From assembly GCA_045627365.1 (NCBI GenBank), contig JAZQNN010000016.1, positions 17,905 to 81,904 of the forward strand: DNA of 64,000 nt. The letters are read 5' to 3'. Below the pieces are notes generated by a model. It searched no databases. It was not told the DNA's origin and saw only the letters and a program-made list of their open reading frames with translations. Every line of letters begins with the position of its first letter. Positions within the stretch are counted from its first letter, which is position 1. Positions 45,029 to 53,930 of this stretch are shown here, piece after piece. Source of the DNA: RGIG5612 sp045627365 (GTDB lineage: Bacteria > Bacillota > Clostridia > Lachnospirales > Lachnospiraceae). The position numbers were made by a program, and so were the translations under genes.

Positions 45029-45139
45029 TTATGCACACCCAATAAACGTTGATATTAAGCCAAAAGCGACTTATACTCACAGTTATCCACATTATCCACA
45101 AATAGGCATTTGATAAGTAACCATGCATTCTTATACACA
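45029..45139 (+). promoter_or_regulatory. Cluster of DnaA boxes
   Basis: Four perfect matches to TTATNCACA on the same strand: TTATGCACA (45029), TTATCCACA (45083), TTATCCACA (45092, directly adjacent) and TTATACACA (45131). TTATACTCA (45071) is one mismatch away and CGTGAATAA (45000) is a one-mismatch inverted copy. The sites lie in an AT-rich gap of about 500 bp between the SDR and hpf. This is most likely a DnaA-binding regulatory or titration site. A replication origin is unlikely because heavily expressed genes on both sides run the same way. Confidence 0.75.
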
Positions 45140-45311
45140 AAAAATGCATAAATGCAGAAAAATACGATTTGTACATTTTTACTTATTGACTTTCTGCAAG
45201 TACGCTTAATTGGACTTGAAAAAAATCATTCGATATGTTGTGCAGGAAGCGAAGAAACCCCACAACAAGTTGTAAAATTCACAGTTTTTTCTTTAATTGT
45301 ATCTTCCTATA

Positions 45312-45320
45312 TGTTAGAAT
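45312..45320 (+). promoter_or_regulatory. Extended -10 promoter element for hpf
   Basis: TG-T-TAGAAT, an extended -10, about 60 bp before the hpf start. No clear -35 is present 16-18 bp upstream (best TTTAAT), so an extended -10 or activator-dependent promoter fits. A dyad ACAAC-AA-GTTGT lies at 45262-45273. Confidence 0.5.
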
Positions 45321-45380
45321 ACAGTCAAATAAGACTACCCTGATGAGTAAGTCTTAAATAACCAGAAAGGGGTGAACGTT

Positions 45381-45917
45381 GTGGAATTTAATATTTCGGG
45401 AAGAAATGTTGAAATCACGGAGAGTCTTAAGAACACCATTTATGATAAGCTTGGCAAGCTCGAGAGATTCTTTTCAAAGGATGTGGAGGCACAGGTCACT
45501 TTGAGCGTTGAAAAAAGCCGTCAGAAGATTGAGGTGACCATTCCGGTCAAGGGCGGCATTATCCGTGGCGAGCAGGAAAGCTCTGACATGTATGTTTCAA
45601 TCGATCTGGTAGAGGAGATCATCGAAAGCCAGCTGAAGAAGTACCGTACGAAGATCGTCGACAGGTATCAGTCCGGCGCTGCATTTACCCAGGGGTATAT
45701 CGATGCAGAGGATGGAATCGATGAGGAAGAAAGCGATATCGTGATCGCTAAGGTGAAGGCCTTTCCATTCAAACCGATGGATCCGGAGGAGGCCTGCATG
45801 CAGATGGAACTCTCCGGTCATAACTTCTTCGTATTCACCAATTCGGAGACAGACCAGACCAATGTAGTTTACAAGAGAAAGAACGGAACCTATGGCCTTA
45901 TAGAGCCAGAAGAATAA
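45381..45917 (+). CDS. hpf: Ribosome hibernation promoting factor, long form
   Basis: Dimerises inactive 70S ribosomes into 100S particles in slow growth. The N-terminal domain (about 1-100) has the beta-alpha-beta-beta-beta-alpha pattern starting MEFNISGRNVEITESLKN. A linker follows, and the C-terminal dimerisation domain (about 120-178) contains KAFPFKPMDPEEACMQMEL and ends KRKNGTYGLIEPE. GTG 45381 is chosen since AAAGGGG ends nine bases before it; the in-frame GTG at 45372 would sit on top of that site. Just downstream of the DnaA-box cluster and upstream of secA, a common position. Confidence 0.93.
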   Translation: MEFNISGRNVEITESLKNTIYDKLGKLERFFSKDVEAQVTLSVEKSRQKIEVTIPVKGGIIRGEQESSDMYVSIDLVEEIIESQLKKYRTKIVDRYQSGAAFTQGYIDAEDGIDEEESDIVIAKVKAFPFKPMDPEEACMQMELSGHNFFVFTNSETDQTNVVYKRKNGTYGLIEPEE

Positions 45918-45930
45918 AGCAATAACCGGC

Positions 45931-45957
45931 GGCGCTTCCGAAGCGGGAGCGCCGCAG
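45931..45957 (+). terminator. Hairpin between hpf and secA
   Basis: CGGCGCTTCC pairs imperfectly with GGGAGCGCCG. Strong GC stem without a T-run, so a weak terminator or mRNA 3' end stabiliser. Confidence 0.4.
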
Positions 45958-45995
45958 TCTTGAGATAAAGTTTGATTGTTAGGAGAATTTGATCC

Positions 45996-48554
45996 ATGGC
46001 TTTGAAAGATATCTTCGGTAACAAGAGCGCGAAAGAAGTTAAGCGCCTGATGCCGATAGTTAATAGGATAATAGACCTCAGACCTCAGATGATGGAGATG
46101 AGTGAGGAAGAAATGAAGGCCAAGACTGCCGAGTTCAAGCAACGCGCACAGTCAGGCGAAGACCTTGACAATATGCTTGTTGAAGCATTTGCAATGGTCC
46201 GCGAGGCAACCAGACGTACGCTTGGAACTGAGCACTATCCGGTGCAGCTCCTCGGCGGCATTGTACTGCATCAGGGCCGAATAGCCGAGATGAGAACAGG
46301 TGAAGGCAAGACCCAGACGTGTTTGCTGCCGTCATACCTTAACGCGCTCTTAGGCAAGGGCGTTCACATCGTAACTGTCAATGATTACCTGGCCAACCGT
46401 GACGCGGAATGGATGGGACAGGTCCACAGATATTTAGGCCTTACAGTCGGCGTTGTTCTTAACTCAATGACCACTGAAGAGCGCCAGGCAGCGTACAACT
46501 GCGATATCACATATATCACCAACAACGAGCTCGGATTCGACTACTTAAGAGACAATATGGTCGTTCACAAGGAACAGCAGGTTCAGCGCGGTCTGTACTT
46601 CGCGATCGTCGATGAGGTCGACTCAGTTCTTATTGATGAGGCAAGAACACCTCTTATCATCAGCGGACAGTCAGCCAAGTCCACGAGGCTGTATGATCTG
46701 GCGGACATCCTGGCAAAACAGCTGCGCAAAGGCGAAGCCAAAGAGCTGTCCAAGCTTGATACGATCATGGGCGAGGCTATCGAAGAGACAGGCGATTTCG
46801 TTGTAAACGAGAAAGAGAAGAACATCAACCTTACCGCCGAGGGCGTTGCAAGAGTTGAGCAGTTCTTCAAGATCGACAACCTGGCAGATCCTGAGAACCT
46901 TGAGATCCAGCATCACATCATCCTTGCTCTTCGCGCGCATTACCTGATGTTCCGCGATCAGCAGTATGTTGTTAAGGACGATGAAATCCTTATCGTCGAT
47001 GAGTTTACCGGACGTATCATGCCGGGAAGACGTTACTCGGACGGCCTGCATCAGGCAATCGAGGCCAAGGAACACGTGAAAGTAAAGCGCGAGAGCAAAA
47101 CTCTTGCAACCATCACTTTCCAGAACTTCTTCAACAAATACGAGAAGAAGGCCGGCATGACAGGTACTGCCAAGACCGAGGAAAACGAGTTCCAGAATAT
47201 TTATAACATGGATGTTGTTGAGATCCCGACCAATCTGCCGGTTATCAGAATTGACCACAACGACGCGGTTTATAAGACCAAGAAGGAAAAGTACAAGGCC
47301 GTTATCGACGCCATCTGTGAGGCTCATGCCAAAGGACAGCCTGTCCTTGTAGGTACTATCACGATCGAGACTTCCGAGCTCCTTTCCACGATGCTCCGAA
47401 AGCGCGGGATCAAGCATAATGTACTGAATGCCAAGTTCCATGAGATGGAGGCGGAGATCGTTGCCGAGGCCGGCAAACACGGTGCCGTAACGATCGCGAC
47501 CAACATGGCAGGCCGTGGTACTGATATCAAGCTTGACGAAGAAGCAAGAGCTGCCGGCGGACTTAAGATCATCGGCACAGAGCGCCATGAGGCGCGCCGT
47601 ATCGACAATCAGCTGCGTGGTCGTTCAGGGCGTCAGGGAGACCCGGGTGAGTCCAAGTTCTATATTTCACTTGAAGACGATCTGATGAGACTTTTCGGTT
47701 CTGAAAGACTTCTCGGCGTATTCAATTCTCTCGGCATCGAGGACGGGCAGGAGATCCAGCACAAACTCCTTTCAGACGCGATCGAGAAGGCGCAGGTCAA
47801 GATCGAGAACAACAACTTCGGTATCAGAAAGAACCTTCTTGAATATGACCAGGTAATGAATGACCAGCGTGAGATCATCTACGCTGAGCGACTCAGAGTA
47901 CTTAACGGCGAATCAATGCGCGAGTCCATTCTCGAAATGATAGACGCGACCGTCGGACATATAGTGGACGCGATCATCCCGGAAGGAACACATGCGGACG
48001 AGTGGGATTTCGTGGAGCTTAATGAGGAAATCATACCGCTGTTTGACATTCCGTTCACTGTTGCCGAGGAAGATAAGCCAAACTACACCAAGGCTAAAGC
48101 CAAGGAAGATCTGATAGCTATGGGCCGCGAGCTTTATGCGAAGAAAGAGGCGGAGTTCCCGGAGGAACAGTTCAGGGAAGCTGAACGAATCGTTCTTCTC
48201 AGAGTTATCGACCGACACTGGATGGATCATATCGATGATATGGATGAGCTCCGCGAAGGTATCGGCCTTGCTGCTTACGGACAGAAGGATCCTTTGGTTG
48301 AATACAAGATGGCCGGATTTGACATGTTTGACAACATGATCGCAGGAATCCAGGAAGACACCGTTCGCCTGATGCTTCACATCAAGATCGAGGCACAGAT
48401 GCAGCGTGAGCAGGTCGCCAAGGTCATGGGAACCAACAAGGATGATTCGCTTGCAAGGGCACCTAAGAAGAGAACGGAAGATAAGATTTATCCGAATGAT
48501 CCGTGTCCATGTGGAAGCGGCAAGAAATACAAACAGTGCTGCGGCAGGAGGTAA
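45996..48554 (+). CDS. secA: Preprotein translocase ATPase SecA
   Basis: Motor of the Sec secretion pathway, 852 aa. Walker A MRTGEGKTQ (about residue 100), DEAD-like VDEVDSVLIDEARTPL, the GTAKTEENEF and NMAGRGTDI helicase motifs and the C-terminal zinc motif CPCGSGKKYKQCC are all intact. It partners SecE encoded at 7.1 kb. GGAG precedes the ATG by about ten bases. prfB follows after 6 bp, the usual pair. Confidence 0.97.
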   Translation: MALKDIFGNKSAKEVKRLMPIVNRIIDLRPQMMEMSEEEMKAKTAEFKQRAQSGEDLDNMLVEAFAMVREATRRTLGTEHYPVQLLGGIVLHQGRIAEMRTGEGKTQTCLLPSYLNALLGKGVHIVTVNDYLANRDAEWMGQVHRYLGLTVGVVLNSMTTEERQAAYNCDITYITNNELGFDYLRDNMVVHKEQQVQRGLYFAIVDEVDSVLIDEARTPLIISGQSAKSTRLYDLADILAKQLRKGEAKELSKLDTIMGEAIEETGDFVVNEKEKNINLTAEGVARVEQFFKIDNLADPENLEIQHHIILALRAHYLMFRDQQYVVKDDEILIVDEFTGRIMPGRRYSDGLHQAIEAKEHVKVKRESKTLATITFQNFFNKYEKKAGMTGTAKTEENEFQNIYNMDVVEIPTNLPVIRIDHNDAVYKTKKEKYKAVIDAICEAHAKGQPVLVGTITIETSELLSTMLRKRGIKHNVLNAKFHEMEAEIVAEAGKHGAVTIATNMAGRGTDIKLDEEARAAGGLKIIGTERHEARRIDNQLRGRSGRQGDPGESKFYISLEDDLMRLFGSERLLGVFNSLGIEDGQEIQHKLLSDAIEKAQVKIENNNFGIRKNLLEYDQVMNDQREIIYAERLRVLNGESMRESILEMIDATVGHIVDAIIPEGTHADEWDFVELNEEIIPLFDIPFTVAEEDKPNYTKAKAKEDLIAMGRELYAKKEAEFPEEQFREAERIVLLRVIDRHWMDHIDDMDELREGIGLAAYGQKDPLVEYKMAGFDMFDNMIAGIQEDTVRLMLHIKIEAQMQREQVAKVMGTNKDDSLARAPKKRTEDKIYPNDPCPCGSGKKYKQCCGRR

Positions 48555-48560
48555 GGAACA

Positions 48561-49667
48561 ATGGTCCTTTTAGACCAGATCAAATATGAATTAGGCCAGC
48601 TTACAGAGCCTATGAAACAGATGGAGGGCGCCCTTGACAGAGCCGGCAAAGAGGCGCGCCTCGCGGAGATAGAGGAGGCTATGAATGCTCCCGGTTTCTG
48701 GGAAAACGGCGACGCTTCGGCAGTTGTCATGAAGGAAATGAAGGGCATCAAGGCCGCGATCGCCGATTACGACAAGCTCAAAGGCTCATATGAAGATCTT
48801 CTGACGCTGATAGAGATGGCTGAGGAAGAAGATGACGAAGATCTGGCCGGTGAGGTCGAGATCGAGAACAGACGTTTTAAGAAGAATTACGAAGAATACA
48901 AGATCTCAACGCTTCTTTCCGGCGAATTCGATCATATGAACGCGATTCTTTCGCTCAATGCAGGTGCCGGCGGAACGGAAAGCTGCGACTGGGCGGGAAT
49001 CCTTTACCGTATGTTCACCCGCTGGGCAGAAAGACACAGCTATGAGGTTGAGGTGCTTGATTATCTGGACGGTGAAGAAGCCGGAATCAAATCAGTCAAG
49101 ATCCGCGTTGTAGGAACTAACGCGTATGGCTACCTTAAGTCTGAGAAAGGCGTTCACAGGCTGGTACGTATCTCACCATTCAATGCTGCCGGCAAGAGGC
49201 AGACGTCATTCGTTTCATGCGATGTAATGCCTGAGATCGATGACACGATCAAGATCGATATTCCGGATGAGGATATCAGGATCGATACATACAGAAGCTC
49301 AGGCGCCGGCGGACAGCATATCAACAAGACATCTTCGGCGATCAGGATCACACATTTGCCGACCGGTATCGTAGTACAGTGCCAGAATGAGCGCAGTCAG
49401 CATAAGAACAAGGATTCTGCAATGGCGGAGCTTAAGTCGAGGCTGTACATGCTCAAGAAAGAAGAGCAGGAGCAGAACCTTGCTGAGATCCGCGGTGAGG
49501 TCACCGAGATCGGTTGGGGCAACCAGATAAGATCATACGTAATGCAGCCGTACACCATGGTAAAGGATCACAGGACCAACTGCGAAGTCGGCAACGTCGG
49601 AGCAGTACTTGACGGCGAGCTGGATACCTTCATGAACGAATACCTTAAGTGGATCGCGACCAAATAA
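48561..49667 (+). CDS. prfB: Peptide chain release factor RF2, no frameshift site
   Basis: Terminates translation at UGA and UAA. The 368 aa are read in one continuous frame from ATG 48561; there is no in-frame TGA near codon 25, so the programmed +1 frameshift that autoregulates prfB in many bacteria is absent. The stop-recognition tripeptide SPF (RISPFNAAGKR) and the catalytic GGQ (GAGGQHINKT) are present. GGAGG precedes the ATG by six bases. Confidence 0.96.
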   Translation: MVLLDQIKYELGQLTEPMKQMEGALDRAGKEARLAEIEEAMNAPGFWENGDASAVVMKEMKGIKAAIADYDKLKGSYEDLLTLIEMAEEEDDEDLAGEVEIENRRFKKNYEEYKISTLLSGEFDHMNAILSLNAGAGGTESCDWAGILYRMFTRWAERHSYEVEVLDYLDGEEAGIKSVKIRVVGTNAYGYLKSEKGVHRLVRISPFNAAGKRQTSFVSCDVMPEIDDTIKIDIPDEDIRIDTYRSSGAGGQHINKTSSAIRITHLPTGIVVQCQNERSQHKNKDSAMAELKSRLYMLKKEEQEQNLAEIRGEVTEIGWGNQIRSYVMQPYTMVKDHRTNCEVGNVGAVLDGELDTFMNEYLKWIATK

Positions 49668-49679
49668 TTTACTTTTTAT

Positions 49680-49702
49680 GGGAGACGGGAAATCCGTCTC
49701 CC
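49680..49702 (+). terminator. Perfect hairpin after prfB
   Basis: GGGAGACGG-GAAAT-CCGTCTCCC, a nine-pair stem directly ahead of the MetH activation gene. No T-run follows. It may end the prfB message or fold the 5' end of the next one; no SAM riboswitch consensus surrounds it. Confidence 0.5.
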
Positions 49703-49716
49703 AAATTGTGATAAAG

Positions 49717-50373
49717 ATGATCAAAACAAGGCTGACAGAGGCCAATTTCAACGAAATACTGATGTATCTGGGGCACAAAGGTCAGGACATAAAGGATGTG
49801 GAGCCTCAGATAAGAGCGTGCCTTGCCTCAGTTACGCAGGCGTGCAGGCCGCAGCTTGTGTACAGATATATCGATGTTGACAAAGGCAATCTTTTCAAGG
49901 ATTCTGAGCAGATAGAAGAACTTCTTGCAGGCTGCAGAAGGGCGGTCATATTCGCGGCGACCTTGGGGAGCGACGTGGACAGACTGATAAGCAGAACAGG
50001 CCTTGTCAACATGGCTGACGCGGCAATTCAGGACGCCTGTGCTTCCGCACTTATTGAGAATGTGTGCAATAATTTTGAGTCGGATCTGAGAATTGAAGTT
50101 GAGGCGGAAGGAAAGTTCTTAACCAGCAGATTCAGCCCCGGTTACGGTGACTGGCCGGTAGAAAAACAGCGTGATATCTTTAGAATACTGAACGCTGAGC
50201 ACAGGATCGGTATCGGGCTCAATTCATCAGATATGATGAGCCCTGCCAAGTCGGTGACAGCGGTCATGGGAATCAGCCGGGAACCGGCGGCTTTGAGAAT
50301 GAGCGGCTGCGAAAACTGCAATCTGTTTATGACCTGTGCCTTCAGACGAAGCGGCACTAAATGCGAAAAATAA
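49717..50373 (+). CDS. MetH activation-domain protein (B12-dependent Met synthase)
   Basis: Stand-alone version of the MetH C-terminal activation domain, which re-methylates oxidised cobalamin using SAM. It is 218 aa from ATG 49717. The start is uncertain: an ATG at 49678 overlaps the hairpin and lacks a ribosome binding site, and a GTG at 49708 is also in frame. It contains VYRYIDVDKGNLFKDSEQI, the SAM-site region SRFSPGYGDWPVEKQRD, and a Cys-bearing tail GCENCNLFMTCAFRRSGTKC. The neighbouring metH lacks this domain, so the two proteins together replace the four-module enzyme. Confidence 0.85.
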   Translation: MIKTRLTEANFNEILMYLGHKGQDIKDVEPQIRACLASVTQACRPQLVYRYIDVDKGNLFKDSEQIEELLAGCRRAVIFAATLGSDVDRLISRTGLVNMADAAIQDACASALIENVCNNFESDLRIEVEAEGKFLTSRFSPGYGDWPVEKQRDIFRILNAEHRIGIGLNSSDMMSPAKSVTAVMGISREPAALRMSGCENCNLFMTCAFRRSGTKCEK

Positions 50374-50389
50374 TCAGGAACAAGAGAAA

Positions 50390-52774
50390 ATGAGCAAAGC
50401 AAAGAATATTACCTTACTTGACGGAGCGATGGGAACCAGGCTTATGGCAGCCGGGATGCCCCTGGGTGCGCGCCCGGAAGTATTTGGCATGAAGAACCCG
50501 GATATCATCTCCGGAATACACAGACAATATATAGATGCCGGAAGCGACGTCATTTATACCAACACTTTCGGCGCAAATGCCAGAAAGCTCAAGGACACAG
50601 GCTTTAAGGCGGCTGAGGTCATCAAGGCCAATGTCGATACCGCAGTCAGGACTGCTAAGGAAGCGTCCGGCGCGGTAAAGGTCGCTCTTGATATCGGGCC
50701 GATCGGCGAGATGATGGCTCCTTTGGGCTCTTTGGAGTTTGACGAGGCTTATGATATTTTCACGGAGATGGTCATCGCCGGTGAAGAGGCAGGAGCTGAC
50801 CTTGTTATTTTCGAGACGTTCAGTGACCTTTACGAGGTGAAAGCGGGAGTTCTGGCGGCTCTTGAGAATACGCAGCTTCCGATATGGGTAACGATGAGCT
50901 TTGAAGCCGACGGCAGGACATTTACAGGGACCACCGTCGAGGCGATGGCTGTGATGCTTGACGCGCTTCCTGTAGAAGCCATGGGCATCAACTGCTCACT
51001 TGGACCGGATGAGATATACCCACTCATCAAACGCATGTCTGAATGGACCGACAAACCGCTGATCGCGAAGCCTAATGCCGGCCTTCCGGATCCGCTTACC
51101 GGAGAGTATGGGATAAAGGCCTGCGATTTTGGCCCGCTTCTGGGCAAATATGTGGACCTTGGCGTAAGCGTTCTCGGCGGATGCTGCGGGACCGCACCCG
51201 AGTATATCAGATCGATCGCAGATATGCTTGAAACAAAGGCAGCAGGCGAAAACGCTCCGGAAGAAGGCAGAAAAATAAGACGCGGCGTGGCGTCCTACGG
51301 ACCGGTCGCTGAATTCGGGAAGACCCTTGTCATAGGCGAAAGGATCAACCCGACAGGCAAGAAAAAGCTTCAGGCCGCGCTGTCATCAAGGGATTACGGA
51401 TACATAATGAATCTGGCGATCGAGCAGCAGGAAGCAGGCGCCGATATTCTGGATATCAACGTCGGCATTCCGGGAATCGATGAGGTTCAGGTGATGGGCG
51501 AAGTGGTACGCGCCGTTCAGGGCGTATGCGGACTTCCGCTGATGATAGATTCTACAGATCCGGACGTTATCGAGGCGGGCCTGAGAGCTGTGAACGGCCG
51601 CGCGATTGTCAATTCGGTCAATGCGGACGAAGAGGTGTTGGCGAATATTTTGCCGATAGTTAAGCACTACGGTGCCGCAGTTGTAGGCCTTACGATGAGC
51701 AAATCGGGGCTTCCTGCAAACGCCGAAGAACGCATCGGATACGCTGAAAAGATTCTGAGTGAGGCCCTTAAGATGGGCATTGACCGCGATGACGTGCTGA
51801 TCGATTGCCTGACACTTACGATCTCGGCGCAGCCTGAGCAGGTAGATGAGACGCTCAGGGCGATGAATCACATCCACAGCAAGCTGCAGCTGCACTGTCT
51901 CTTAGGCGTAAGCAACATTTCCTTTGGCCTGCCACAGCGGCTGAATGTTACGAGCTCATTCCTGAATATCGCTCTTTACAACGGACTTGATATGCCGATC
52001 GTAAATCCGTGCCAGAAAGAGATCATGGATACAATAGCATCTTTCAGGGCACTTTCCGGAGAGGATAAAAACTGTGCGGCTTATATAGAAAGATTTGCGG
52101 CAGATAAAGAGGCGACGGCCGTAAAGCCGGACGCGCCTTCGGGGATGGACATAGAGGCAGCGGTACTCAAAGGGCTTAAGGACGAGACTGCAAGGATAAC
52201 CCGCGAACTTTTGAAAGAAAAGTCTGAAGAGGACGTGATCAATACAAAACTGATACCGGCGCTCGATGTTGTCGGACGCAAATACGAAAAGAACGAATTT
52301 TTCCTGCCGCAGCTGATCAATTCGGCAAATGCGGCCTGCGCCGGCTTTGACGTGGTCAAGGAGCAGATCGCCTCTCGCGGACAGAGTGAAACGGCAAGGG
52401 GAACGATAGTACTTGCAACGGTTGAGGGTGACATTCACGATATCGGCAAAAATATTGTCAAGGTCGTGCTTGAAAATTACGGCTACAGGATAATCGACCT
52501 GGGCAAAGATGTTCCGCCGGAAAAGGTGGTTGCGGCTGTTAAAGAAAAAGATGCCGGCATGGTTGGACTTTCAGCCCTTATGACTACCACGGTAAGCTCC
52601 ATGGAGCGGACGATTGCGGCACTCAGGGCGGCTGAGGAAGGCGGCAGACATATCCCGATCATGGTCGGCGGAGCAGTTCTTACAGCCGAACATGCAGCCA
52701 GGATCGGAGCGGATCACTACGCCAAAGACGCGATGGCAGCAGTAAATGCCGCAAATACAGTATTCGAAAAATGA
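50390..52774 (+). CDS. metH: Cobalamin-dependent methionine synthase, without activation domain
   Basis: Transfers the methyl group of methyltetrahydrofolate to homocysteine through cobalamin. The 794 aa contain the homocysteine module (about 5-290, zinc ligands in NCSLGP and GGCCGTAPEY), the folate module (about 310-570, IGERINPTGKKKLQ) and the B12 cap and binding domains (about 585-794) with the cobalamin-ligating His in EGDIHDIGKNIV. The C-terminal activation domain is missing and is encoded just upstream. ATG 50390 is preferred over an in-frame extension that overlaps the previous gene. metF follows with near overlap. Confidence 0.94.
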   Translation: MSKAKNITLLDGAMGTRLMAAGMPLGARPEVFGMKNPDIISGIHRQYIDAGSDVIYTNTFGANARKLKDTGFKAAEVIKANVDTAVRTAKEASGAVKVALDIGPIGEMMAPLGSLEFDEAYDIFTEMVIAGEEAGADLVIFETFSDLYEVKAGVLAALENTQLPIWVTMSFEADGRTFTGTTVEAMAVMLDALPVEAMGINCSLGPDEIYPLIKRMSEWTDKPLIAKPNAGLPDPLTGEYGIKACDFGPLLGKYVDLGVSVLGGCCGTAPEYIRSIADMLETKAAGENAPEEGRKIRRGVASYGPVAEFGKTLVIGERINPTGKKKLQAALSSRDYGYIMNLAIEQQEAGADILDINVGIPGIDEVQVMGEVVRAVQGVCGLPLMIDSTDPDVIEAGLRAVNGRAIVNSVNADEEVLANILPIVKHYGAAVVGLTMSKSGLPANAEERIGYAEKILSEALKMGIDRDDVLIDCLTLTISAQPEQVDETLRAMNHIHSKLQLHCLLGVSNISFGLPQRLNVTSSFLNIALYNGLDMPIVNPCQKEIMDTIASFRALSGEDKNCAAYIERFAADKEATAVKPDAPSGMDIEAAVLKGLKDETARITRELLKEKSEEDVINTKLIPALDVVGRKYEKNEFFLPQLINSANAACAGFDVVKEQIASRGQSETARGTIVLATVEGDIHDIGKNIVKVVLENYGYRIIDLGKDVPPEKVVAAVKEKDAGMVGLSALMTTTVSSMERTIAALRAAEEGGRHIPIMVGGAVLTAEHAARIGADHYAKDAMAAVNAANTVFEK

Positions 52775-52782
52775 GGTGTGAA

Positions 52783-53697
52783 ATGAGAAGAGAAGCAAGC
52801 ACATTCTGGGAGAAAATACAGCTGGGCATTAAGCCGATAGCGGTCGAACTTGATACGCCTCTTAAACCGGACATTATGGAATACGCGCAGCTTGCTAAAG
52901 AGCTTGACATCTACGGCGCAGATATAATTACGATCGCGGATTCCCCATCTGCCAACGCCAGAATCGACTCTGTCTACGCGGCCGCTAAGTTAATGTACAG
53001 ATCAGGAGTTGAAACCATACCGCACCTGACGTGCCGCGACAGGAATATTACGGCAATCAAGGCACTGCTTTTAGGCCATTACGCAGAAGGCGGAAGAAAC
53101 ATACTTCTGGTTACCGGAGACCCTGTTCCGAAGGAGCGCTACGGTAAGGTCAAACCTGTATTTCAGTTTGAATCCGTTGGGCTTATGCGGGAAATCGTAG
53201 AGTGGACGAAAGAAAACAATATGTCTTTGAATATTTTCGGCGCGCTTAACGTCAATGCAAGAAACTTCGATGTGGAAATGAAACGCGCAAAAGACAAGAT
53301 CGCAGCCGGTGCAATAGGCCTTTTTACCCAACCTATACTCACAATGGCCGCTTTCGAAAACCTTCGCCGGGCAAGAAGTGAACTGAATTGCTATCTTTTC
53401 GGCGGGATCATTCCGATCACAAGCGCAAGAAACGCGATCTTTATGGATGAGAACATTCAGGGAATCAATGTCGATCCCCAGATCATCAACATGTACAAAG
53501 GCAAAGCGTACGGCATGGACGATTCGCCGAAAAGGGAGCTGAGCAAGGAAGAGTGTGAAGATCTGGCTGTGACTATATCAGTGGAGACCGCGAAGAACAT
53601 CGCACCGTACATCGACGGCTATTATCTTATGACTCCGTTCACCCGCGTTAAACTGATGGGAAGGATAATGACGGAAATCAGGTCATTGAATATCTGA
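52783..53697 (+). CDS. metF: Methylenetetrahydrofolate reductase
   Basis: Reduces 5,10-methylene-THF to 5-methyl-THF, the methyl donor for the adjacent MetH. The 304-aa TIM barrel has PIAVELDTPLKPD at the N-terminus, PHLTCRDRN, and LVTGDPVP near the flavin/folate site. ATG 52783 follows GAGG by about five bases; an ATGA overlap start at 52771 is the alternative. This completes a small methyl-transfer operon. Confidence 0.9.
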   Translation: MRREASTFWEKIQLGIKPIAVELDTPLKPDIMEYAQLAKELDIYGADIITIADSPSANARIDSVYAAAKLMYRSGVETIPHLTCRDRNITAIKALLLGHYAEGGRNILLVTGDPVPKERYGKVKPVFQFESVGLMREIVEWTKENNMSLNIFGALNVNARNFDVEMKRAKDKIAAGAIGLFTQPILTMAAFENLRRARSELNCYLFGGIIPITSARNAIFMDENIQGINVDPQIINMYKGKAYGMDDSPKRELSKEECEDLAVTISVETAKNIAPYIDGYYLMTPFTRVKLMGRIMTEIRSLNI

Positions 53698-53718
53698 CGA
53701 TTGAAACGCAGCATTTTG

Positions 53719-53745
53719 TGGCAGGCTTCCGGGCCTGCCATTTGT
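53719..53745 (+). terminator. Terminator of the metH-metF operon
   Basis: TGGCAGGC-TTCCGG-GCCTGCCA followed by TTTGT. Perfect eight-pair stem. Confidence 0.75.
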
Positions 53746-53800
53746 GTATTTGACACAAAAAAAGCTTAAAATTAACGCGAATTGTTAAATAATAAACTGA

Positions 53801-53829
53801 TTGCACATATTAACGCGGTGTAGTAAAAT
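53801..53829 (+). promoter_or_regulatory. Promoter for the hom operon
   Basis: TTGCAC (53801-53806), 17-bp spacer, TAAAAT (53824-53829). About 100 nt of leader follow; no T-box or lysine riboswitch consensus is seen there. Confidence 0.65.
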
Positions 53830-53930
53830 TTCTCAATACATATTAAATATTTGGTTCAACGTTTTGCACAAAAGTAAGTACTAAATATCGACACATTTCA
53901 CAATGCGCAAGATGCGTGAGAGGTAAGAAT

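Noticed and set aside
44864..45380. Replication origin at the DnaA-box cluster
   Set aside because: dnaA, dnaN, rpmH and gyr genes are absent, and rpoBC, hpf and secA on both sides run in the same direction. An origin here would place rpoBC head-on to replication.
46671..47588. 305-codon open frame on the minus strand inside secA
   Set aside because: Overlaps the conserved core of secA, has no ribosome binding site and no protein-like composition; a shadow frame.
53830..53930. T-box or lysine riboswitch before hom
   Set aside because: The leader is only about 100 nt and lacks the T-box sequence, a specifier loop or L-box consensus.
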